Assembly: GCA_947258985.1 (NCBI GenBank)
Contig: CAMYKI010000023.1
Span: forward strand, 1 to 54,967
Direction of reading: 5' to 3'
From: an uncultured Acidimicrobiaceae bacterium
GTDB lineage: Bacteria > Actinomycetota > Acidimicrobiia > Spongiisociales > UBA5794
DNA: 54,967 nucleotides
Shown: positions 49,566 to 54,967 of the stretch, one piece after another
How positions within the stretch are numbered: the first letter of the stretch is position 1
Layout of the letters: each line of letters starts with the position of its first letter
Program-made: the position numbers and the translations under genes
Notes under the pieces: generated by a model
The model's database searches: none
Seen by the model: only the letters and a program-made list of their open reading frames with translations
What the model was told of the DNA's origin: nothing

Positions 49566-51583
49566 TCGCCACAGCCGGCCTCCTCGGGATTCTTGTCGCC
49601 CTCGTCGCGTCTGTCCTACTGACGACGAGAGCGTGGGCGGCTTCCCGCAGCAAGGACGCAACGCCGAAGTCGATAGGGGTGCCCGTCCTCATGCTGCTTC
49701 TGGGTTCTGTGGTGGCGTTCCTGGCGCTCGAGGCCGGAATCCTCTCGCACGACTTCTCCATCGAATACGTTGCCGACAACTCCAGTAGGAGCACGCCCTT
49801 CATATTCCTGCTTGCCGGAGCCTGGGCGGCCCTGGAGGGGAGCGTTGTTCTCTGGGGCCTGGTTCTCGCCGCTTTCACGTTTCTGGTGGCGCGCACGGTC
49901 TTTACCGGGGACCGGCTGGGGCTCACTGCGTTGGCGATCTTCGGGCTGATCGCCATCTTCTGGTTCGGCCTGATGGCCACGGTGGCGAATCCGTTCCGGG
50001 TCTGCACCGAGGTCGTCGGCAACGTCTGCGCGACGTCGAGTTGGTTTCCGCTCGCCTCCTCAGTCGCTCCTGCCGACGGTGTCGGGGCCAATCCGCTTCT
50101 GCAGAATCACATCCTCATGGCGGTTCACCCGCCGATGCTCTACGTCGGATACGTAGGTTTCACCGCACCGTTTGCCTTCGCCATCGCGGCCATGATCCGC
50201 GGTGAGCAGGGCAGCGTCTGGTTGGAGCGAACGCATCGCTGGTCGGTCATCGCCTGGGCCTTCCTCGGGTTTGGGATGCTGCTTGGTGCGTGGTGGTCCT
50301 ACGAGGTTCTGGGTTGGGGCGGGTATTGGGCCTGGGACCCGGTAGAGAACGCCGCGTTCTTGCCGTGGCTGGTTGCCACCGCCTTCATCCACTCTGCGGT
50401 CGTGCAGCGGAGACGCGGCATGCTCCAAGCCTGGAACCTGATTCTCGTCATCGCTACCTTCTCGCTGACCATTCTGGGGACCTTTCTTACCCGATCTGGG
50501 ACCATCATCTCGGTGCATTCGTTCACCCAGAGCGGGGTGGGGCCGGCGCTGCTCGGGTTTCTCCTGGTCGTCGTCATCGGATCGCTCGCCCTATTCGCCT
50601 GGAGGTCGCAGCTTCTGAGTTCTGCGCCGAGGCTGGATTCTCTGGCGAGCCGCGAAGGTGTCTTCCTGTTCAACAATCTGATACTCACGGTGTTCGCCCT
50701 TGCGGTCCTACTTGGAACTCTCTATCCGATCTTCCTCGAGGCATTCGGGGGGGACCGGGTTTCGGTGGGAACTCCATACTTCAATCGAGTAACCATTCCC
50801 GTTGCAGCGTTGCTGTTGCTGGGGATGGGGATAGGACCGGTGACCCCGTATCGCTATGCCCGGCCCGAGGTCGTCTGGCGCCGGATAGCGGCACCCCTCA
50901 TCGTGTCGTTGGTCGCCGGCGCCATTGCGGTCCTCGTCGGAGTCGAGTCCGTCCCGGTAGTCATCGTCATCGTTGCCGGTACCTTCGTAGTAGCGAGCGC
51001 CGTGCATGAGTTCGTTCGTCAGGTCGGGAAGGTCGACGGGAAGCGTCTTGCGGCGACATCCCGGGTGCTGCGCCGTGCCCCGGGGTACTGGGGTGGTCAG
51101 GTGGCGCACATCGGCATTGCTCTACTTGCGGTCGGCATCGCTGCCTCGAGTGGATTGGCATCACGGGACCAGGTCCGCATTGCAGAGGGAGAGGTGGCGC
51201 GGGTCGATGGCTATTGCCTCGTCTACGAAGGACCAACAACCCGGCTGGAACCCAATCGACGCGTCGACGGGGCAATGCTCAGTCTGCGAGACGGTTCCTG
51301 CTCGGACGAGATCACCGGCATGGAACCGGTGTTCAACCAGTACGCCCGTCCCCCCGCGGTGGCGACGCCGGCGGTGCACGCCGGCTTTGTCGAGGATGTC
51401 TTCGTTGCGCTTGCTGCGGTGCCCGGCGACGACGTGGTTCTGGATGTATACGTATTTCCGTTGATGTGGATGGTCTGGTTGGGCGGGCTGGTCGCTGTTG
51501 GGGGCGGCCTGTGGGCGGTGCTAGCCAGGAAAGCCGGGCGAACCGTTCCGGTGGTGCGCACCGGGGAGCCCGAGCATGTCTGA
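49562..51583 (+). CDS. ccmF: Cytochrome c synthase subunit CcmF
   Basis: A 673-residue membrane protein, the core of the System I heme lyase. The WWD-type loop is GWGGYWAWDPVENAAFLPWL, about residues 255-275. Other family stretches are NPLLQNHILMAVHPPMLYVGYVGF, WSVIAWAFLGFGMLLGAWWSYEVLG and LGTFLTRSGTIISVHSF. The C-terminal soluble part and last TM (WMVWLGGLVAVGGGLWAVLARK) are complete. GTG start overlapping ccmE; its 3' end overlaps ccmH by 8 bases. Confidence 0.95.
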   Translation: MIATAGLLGILVALVASVLLTTRAWAASRSKDATPKSIGVPVLMLLLGSVVAFLALEAGILSHDFSIEYVADNSSRSTPFIFLLAGAWAALEGSVVLWGLVLAAFTFLVARTVFTGDRLGLTALAIFGLIAIFWFGLMATVANPFRVCTEVVGNVCATSSWFPLASSVAPADGVGANPLLQNHILMAVHPPMLYVGYVGFTAPFAFAIAAMIRGEQGSVWLERTHRWSVIAWAFLGFGMLLGAWWSYEVLGWGGYWAWDPVENAAFLPWLVATAFIHSAVVQRRRGMLQAWNLILVIATFSLTILGTFLTRSGTIISVHSFTQSGVGPALLGFLLVVVIGSLALFAWRSQLLSSAPRLDSLASREGVFLFNNLILTVFALAVLLGTLYPIFLEAFGGDRVSVGTPYFNRVTIPVAALLLLGMGIGPVTPYRYARPEVVWRRIAAPLIVSLVAGAIAVLVGVESVPVVIVIVAGTFVVASAVHEFVRQVGKVDGKRLAATSRVLRRAPGYWGGQVAHIGIALLAVGIAASSGLASRDQVRIAEGEVARVDGYCLVYEGPTTRLEPNRRVDGAMLSLRDGSCSDEITGMEPVFNQYARPPAVATPAVHAGFVEDVFVALAAVPGDDVVLDVYVFPLMWMVWLGGLVAVGGGLWAVLARKAGRTVPVVRTGEPEHV

Positions 51584-51971
51584 CCGGGTACGCCGCGGTT
51601 TCGGCTGGATGGTTGCCATAGCGGCCCTTGCCGTCATCGTGGTCGGGTTATGGCCGGAGGCGGCAACAGCGGACCCCGACGCCCGCCAACAGCAGCTGTC
51701 CCAGCGGATAGCGTGCCCCTGGTGTCAAGGGCAATCGCTTGCCGAATCCGACTCCGAGGTCGCTCAGGACCTGGTTGTGATCCTCCGGGAGAAGATCGAT
51801 GCCGGGTGGAGCGATGACGAGATCTACGACTACTTCGCCTCCAGCTACGGAGACCAGGTTCTGCTCGATCCGCCCCTGACCGGTTGGGGAGTGGTTCTCT
51901 GGTCGCTGCCGGTACTCGCACTGGTGGGCGGCGGTTGGGCCATATGGACCCGGCAGCGGGGGGCGGCATGA
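51576..51971 (+). CDS. ccmH: CcmH/CcmL thiol-oxidoreductase subunit
   Basis: A 131-residue protein that reduces the apocytochrome CxxCH thiols for CcmF. A signal/TM segment is at about 11-30. The active site is RIACPWCQGQSLAES (Cys47, Cys50), corresponding to the family's RCxxCQ(N/G)QS. A three-helix region follows (AQDLVVILREKIDAGWSDDEI, FASSYGDQVLL) and a C-terminal TM ends the protein. The spacer CPWC is unusual compared with the common CLVC/CPVC. ATGA overlap with the next gene. Confidence 0.92.
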   Translation: MSDRVRRGFGWMVAIAALAVIVVGLWPEAATADPDARQQQLSQRIACPWCQGQSLAESDSEVAQDLVVILREKIDAGWSDDEIYDYFASSYGDQVLLDPPLTGWGVVLWSLPVLALVGGGWAIWTRQRGAA

Positions 51972-52741
51972 ACCTGCAAACCGGCCGCATCCGGGAACGC
52001 ATCTCCCAGGCCGAGCGCGACATCGCAGAGCTCGACCAACAGGTTGAGCTTGGGGAGATCGACGAAACAACCGCAGAGAGGCTGCGTACCCGCTATCTCG
52101 CCGAAAAGGAGGGGCTGCTCCGGAAGCTCACAGAAGAGAGCGAGGAAACGGAACAGAACGCTCCCCAGTCGCTGATTACCGGACGGCGGCTTGCAGGTGC
52201 CGGCATTCTTGTGATCGCTGCCGCGGTGCTCACGTTTGCCGTCATCAATACCGTCGGTGGCACTGCGGGAGTGGAGGGTGTTGCTTCCGATGTTGCGACG
52301 GGTTCCGGGGTCAACCTCGACGACATCAGCAACGAGGAAATGGAAGCGGTGGTTGCCGCAAACCCGGATATCGCCCCCATGCGGCTGGCTCTTGCCGACC
52401 GGTATTTCGCCGCAGGCGAATTCAGCGATGCGCTGACCCATTACATGTACGTGCTCGACACTCTCGATGTCCAGGATCCGTCGGCGCTCGCAAACGTCGG
52501 ATGGATGACCTACCGGTCCGGCGTACCGGACGTGGCGGAGTCTTTCGTAATTCGCAGCCTCGATATCCAGCCGGACGGTGGGGTGGCGTTCTGGTACCTC
52601 GCCAATATCCGGTTCTTCGGGCTCAGCGACGCCGCCGGTGCGGTTGAGCCGCTGCGCAAGCTTCTCGACTATGACAACCTGCCTGCGGAACTCAGGGATG
52701 AGGCGGAACGGCTGCTGACGGAAGTCGAGGCGACTTCGTGA
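51968..52741 (+). CDS. ccmI: CcmI/CycH-like TPR protein
   Basis: A 257-residue protein starting at ATG 51968 (the opening at 51884 lies in ccmH). An N-terminal coiled coil (SQAERDIAELDQQVELGEID) precedes a TM helix at about 68-88 (AGILVIAAAVLTFAVINTV). A TPR domain follows (MRLALADRYFAAGEFSDALTHYMYVL, AFWYLANIRFF). CcmI anchors the apocytochrome C-terminus through such TPRs. Only one of CcmI's usual two N-terminal TMs is present, so the name is by position and architecture. Confidence 0.75.
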   Translation: MNLQTGRIRERISQAERDIAELDQQVELGEIDETTAERLRTRYLAEKEGLLRKLTEESEETEQNAPQSLITGRRLAGAGILVIAAAVLTFAVINTVGGTAGVEGVASDVATGSGVNLDDISNEEMEAVVAANPDIAPMRLALADRYFAAGEFSDALTHYMYVLDTLDVQDPSALANVGWMTYRSGVPDVAESFVIRSLDIQPDGGVAFWYLANIRFFGLSDAAGAVEPLRKLLDYDNLPAELRDEAERLLTEVEATS

Positions 52742-53343
52742 CCGCGTCCGAGAAACGCTCCTCGAGCCTGCTGTTCTGGGGTGTCGTTCTTGCGGCGATC
52801 GCCGTCATGGTGACCGGCATCATCTTCACGGGCCGCTTCGACACCGACATCAGTCTCAGCCCATCGCCTCTCATCGACGAAACCGTGCCCGATGTCGAGA
52901 TTCGCTATCTCGATTCCACCGATCGGTTCCGCCTCACCGACTTCACCGGCGATATCGTCATCGTCAACTTCTGGGCATCGTGGTGCGGAAACTGTCGCGT
53001 TGAACACGAGGCGCTCAACTCGGCGGCGGCAACGTACGCCGATCTCGGTGTCACCTTCGTCGGCATCGCCTACCAGGATCGCGATTCGGCCAGCAAGGAC
53101 TTCCTCGACGAACTCGGCCGGGGCAAACCGTATGTCTACGGAGTGGACGATGGTTCCCGTGTCGCAGTCGAGTTTGGCGTCCTCGGTCTACCCGAGACGT
53201 TCTTCGTGGACCGGGAAGGGATCATCCGCGGCAAAGTCAGCGGCCCGGTGAGTGCCGACTTTCTCAGCCGGACGATCGAGGCGATGGCCCTCGGCGAGGC
53301 AATCGACCCTCAGACCACCACCGATGAAGTTGAGAACCGCTGA
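52738..53343 (+). CDS. ccmG: CcmG/ResA-like membrane-anchored thioredoxin
   Basis: A 201-residue protein; last gene of the cytochrome c maturation operon (GTG start, 4-base overlap). TM anchor at about 11-31; TlpA-like domain outside. The active site is NFWASWCGNCRVEH (Cys83, Cys86), the acidic residue typical of CcmG is in HEALN, and the cis-Pro loop is GVLGLPETFFVDREG. It supplies electrons to CcmH and the apocytochrome. No CcdA/DsbD gene to feed it lies in this window. Confidence 0.88.
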   Translation: MTASEKRSSSLLFWGVVLAAIAVMVTGIIFTGRFDTDISLSPSPLIDETVPDVEIRYLDSTDRFRLTDFTGDIVIVNFWASWCGNCRVEHEALNSAAATYADLGVTFVGIAYQDRDSASKDFLDELGRGKPYVYGVDDGSRVAVEFGVLGLPETFFVDREGIIRGKVSGPVSADFLSRTIEAMALGEAIDPQTTTDEVENR

Positions 53344-53353
53344 ATCTGGGGGA

Positions 53354-53566
53354 CTAAGGCCGGGCCCCTCGGATAACCAGCCCATCGAGCAGTGTCTGTG
53401 ATGCCGTGGTGATTTCGGCGACCGCCCGATCGAAGACCTCAGCGTTGTGATTGGCCGGTCTGGCGAATCCGCTGATCTTGCGAACGAACTGACGCGCCGC
53501 GGCCTCGATGTCCTCGTCCGATGCTGGAACGGCCCCGTCCCGGAGCCTCTTGATGCGTCTGCACAT
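53354..53566 (-). CDS. DUF2277 family protein
   Basis: A 70-residue conserved protein. The start MCRRIKRL, then PASDEDIEAAARQFVRKISGFARPA and FDRAVAEITTASQTLLDGL, follow the DUF2277 pattern (MCRNI...AARQFVRKxSG), whose function is unknown. It is divergent from the methyltransferase gene with only 13 bases between the starts, so their promoters overlap. Confidence 0.85.
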   Translation of the reverse strand: MCRRIKRLRDGAVPASDEDIEAAARQFVRKISGFARPANHNAEVFDRAVAEITTASQTLLDGLVIRGARP

Positions 53567-53579
53567 AAGATGACCCTAC

Positions 53580-54164
53580 ATGGCGGAAAACGAACGAGAC
53601 CACTGGAACACGCGCTACGTCACGGAAGGGGCGCGCTCGACCGATCCCGCGGCCTTTCTCGTCGAGGTCGCGGCCCATTTCCCCGCAGGGTCGACGATCC
53701 TCGACGTCGGCGGTGGCAGCGGCCGCAACGCCATCTGGCTGGCGCAGCGAGGGCACAGTGTCACCATTGCCGACATTTCCGCGGAGGGATTGAAACTGGC
53801 AACGGCAGCCGCTACCGAAGCCGGGGTACATGTCGCCACCGTGCTCATGGACTTCGACACAGATCCGTTTCCCGCGGGGCCATGGGACGTGATCGTCGAT
53901 TTTCATTTCATCAAACGCCATCTGTTCGAGTCGTTCAGGGCGGAGCTGCGACCGGACGGCTTGCTCGTCTTCTGTCGGGCGACGGTGAAGAACCTCGAGC
54001 GCAACGAGCGGCCGCCGCGGCCTTATCTGCTACAACAAGGTGAGGGATGGGACTTGCTGGCCGGTTTCGAGCTGATCGTGGCCCGGGAAGGCTGGTCGGT
54101 GGAGGGCAGGCACGAGTTCGAAGCGCTGGCCAAGCTGCGGGTCGACGCCGAGCAGACCTCCTGA
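53580..54164 (+). CDS. Class I SAM-dependent methyltransferase (TehB/Methyltransf_25 type)
   Basis: A 194-residue cytosolic methyltransferase. Motif I is ILDVGGGSGRNAIWLAQRG (about 40-58), an acidic residue ends the second strand (VTIADIS), and LMDFDTDPFPAGPWDVIVDF covers motifs II/III. The N-terminus DHWNTRYVTEG is common in TehB-like and thiopurine-type small-molecule methyltransferases. TAAGAT (53566-53571) is 8 bases upstream of ATG and may be its -10. Substrate unknown. Confidence 0.83.
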   Translation: MAENERDHWNTRYVTEGARSTDPAAFLVEVAAHFPAGSTILDVGGGSGRNAIWLAQRGHSVTIADISAEGLKLATAAATEAGVHVATVLMDFDTDPFPAGPWDVIVDFHFIKRHLFESFRAELRPDGLLVFCRATVKNLERNERPPRPYLLQQGEGWDLLAGFELIVAREGWSVEGRHEFEALAKLRVDAEQTS

Positions 54165-54187
54165 TCCATAGTTGTGAGTGTATGGAT
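54164..54187. repeat. Inverted repeat between methyltransferase and aminopeptidase genes
   Basis: ATCCATA (54164-54170) and TATGGAT (54181-54187), perfect 7-base arms around 10 bases, right after the methyltransferase stop. It could be an operator for the aminopeptidase gene; no U-run follows, so a terminator is less likely. Confidence 0.4.
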
Positions 54188-54246
54188 TCGGGCACGCGAG
54201 CGGGATCTAGCATCGTGGTGAATCAGCAGAAACTAGGAGCGCGCTT

Positions 54247-54967
54247 GTGACCATAGAGGCCGAATATCGCCTTCCCCGAACGGTCATCCCTACCCGCTAC
54301 GAACTCACGCTTGCCCCCGATCTTGGCGCCGCGTCATTCGTCGGCCATGCGGCCGTCGCTGTCGATGTGGTCGAGACCGTTACCGAGATTTCGTTGAACG
54401 CCGCCGAATTGCAGATCAGCGACGTGGAAATGGTGGGTGGCCCGGACCAGCAAAGAGTGCCGGCGAGCGCCGTCCGATACGACGTCGCCAGGGAGCGGGC
54501 CACCTTCATCTTCGATGAGGAGCTGCGAACCGGATCGTGGAAACTGCTGACGAGCTTCGAGGGAATCCTCAACGATGACCTACGCGGCTTCTACCGCTCG
54601 ACCTATAAGGACGAAAACGGCCTCGAGCGGGTGATAGCGACGACACAATTCGAGGCGACGGACGCTCGCCGGGCCTTCCCTTGCTGGGATGAGCCGGATC
54701 TGAAAGCAACCTTCTCCGTCAGCCTCGAGGTCGACGCCGATCTCGTAGCTGTTTCGAACGGCGCCGAAATCGGTACCGCTCCGGGTACCGGGAGCAGGAT
54801 CATTCATCAGTTCGCCGACACGATGAAGATGTCCACTTACCTGGTCGCCTTCATCGTGGGCGACTTCGAAGTGCGGGGCCCGGTCGATGCCGGTGGCGTC
54901 CCGCTGCGAGTCATCCATACGCCGGGAAAGGGGAGTTTGGCGGACTTCGCCCTCGAAGTCGGCGCCT
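54247..54967 (+). CDS. pepN: M1-family aminopeptidase, 5' part
   Basis: The first 240 residues of a zinc aminopeptidase (gluzincin M1), cut by the window edge. GTG 54247 has AGGAG 7 bases upstream. The beta-saddle N-terminal domain is recognisable: YRLPRTVIPTRYELTLAPDL at the start, then GFYRSTY, TQFEATDARRAFPCWDEPDLKATF and MSTYLVAFIVGDF. These are the standard run before GAMEN and HExxH, which lie outside the window. The exact subfamily (PepN, ERAP-like or tricorn-interacting factor) cannot be settled from this part. Confidence 0.92.
   Translation, partial: MTIEAEYRLPRTVIPTRYELTLAPDLGAASFVGHAAVAVDVVETVTEISLNAAELQISDVEMVGGPDQQRVPASAVRYDVARERATFIFDEELRTGSWKLLTSFEGILNDDLRGFYRSTYKDENGLERVIATTQFEATDARRAFPCWDEPDLKATFSVSLEVDADLVAVSNGAEIGTAPGTGSRIIHQFADTMKMSTYLVAFIVGDFEVRGPVDAGGVPLRVIHTPGKGSLADFALEVGA

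Noticed and set aside
1-54967. tRNA, rRNA, insertion sequences, prophage or toxin-antitoxin genes
   Set aside because: None seen on either strand; intergenic gaps are too short for most and no transposase or integrase motif appears.

Overview
The window is about 55 kb of GC-rich, densely coding chromosomal DNA, most likely from an actinobacterium. Class Acidimicrobiia is my best guess, but nothing here proves it. Grounds: many GTG starts, many genes whose start codon lies 6-7 bases after a TANNNT -10 box with no ribosome-binding site (the leaderless style common in Actinobacteria), Cys-rich lipoproteins next to an ABC efflux operon, and an OmpR-family two-component pair of MprAB type. I see no tRNA, rRNA, CRISPR, transposase, integrase or phage gene. 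No intergenic gap exceeds about 265 bases.

Layout. 1-9.2 kb: a ClC channel cut by the window edge, xseA-xseB with a small beta-repeat protein, NAD-malic enzyme, a HAD 5'-nucleotidase, a 36-bp tandem repeat, an XdhC pair and a nucleoside-hydrolase-like lipoprotein. 9.3-11.1 kb: pseudouridine catabolism (psuK-psuG, minus strand). 11.2-16 kb: two related lipoproteins and a MacAB-like efflux operon whose adaptor carries two peptidoglycan-binding domains. 16-18 kb: a 44-bp perfect palindrome, a promoter, a frameshifted PLDc_N membrane protein and an ABC pair. 18-26.6 kb: a NYN-LOTUS protein, a zinc-ribbon protein, two Asp-box propeller proteins, a DsbA-like protein, a class II photolyase and a lipoprotein. 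26.6-33.2 kb: an M20 peptidase, small hypotheticals, zwf, an APC permease fused to USP-like domains and a small zinc-finger protein.

33.5-36.5 kb holds a response regulator, its sensor kinase and a secreted repeat protein. 36.6-46.4 kb: DinG-like helicase, glycerate kinase, YceH-like, NUDIX, iodotyrosine-deiodinase-like flavoprotein, PAS kinase, TldD/TldE and a DUF2007-like protein. 46.5-53.3 kb: thioredoxin (minus strand), then a complete System I cytochrome c maturation operon ccmABCDEFH, a TPR protein (ccmI-like) and a ccmG-like thioredoxin. The window ends with DUF2277, a methyltransferase and the start of an M1 aminopeptidase.

The most interesting signals are regulatory. (1) One direct-repeat site of 8-base half-sites at an 11-bp period occurs before the two-component system, before its neighbouring secreted protein, and 22 kb away before the efflux operon. 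This suggests one envelope-stress regulon. (2) The leader of the secreted protein is a 26-bp tandem repeat that can form mutually exclusive hairpins, one covering its ribosome-binding site. (3) A 44-bp perfect palindrome and an operator-like inverted repeat flank the promoter of a PLDc_N/ABC operon that carries a one-base frameshift.
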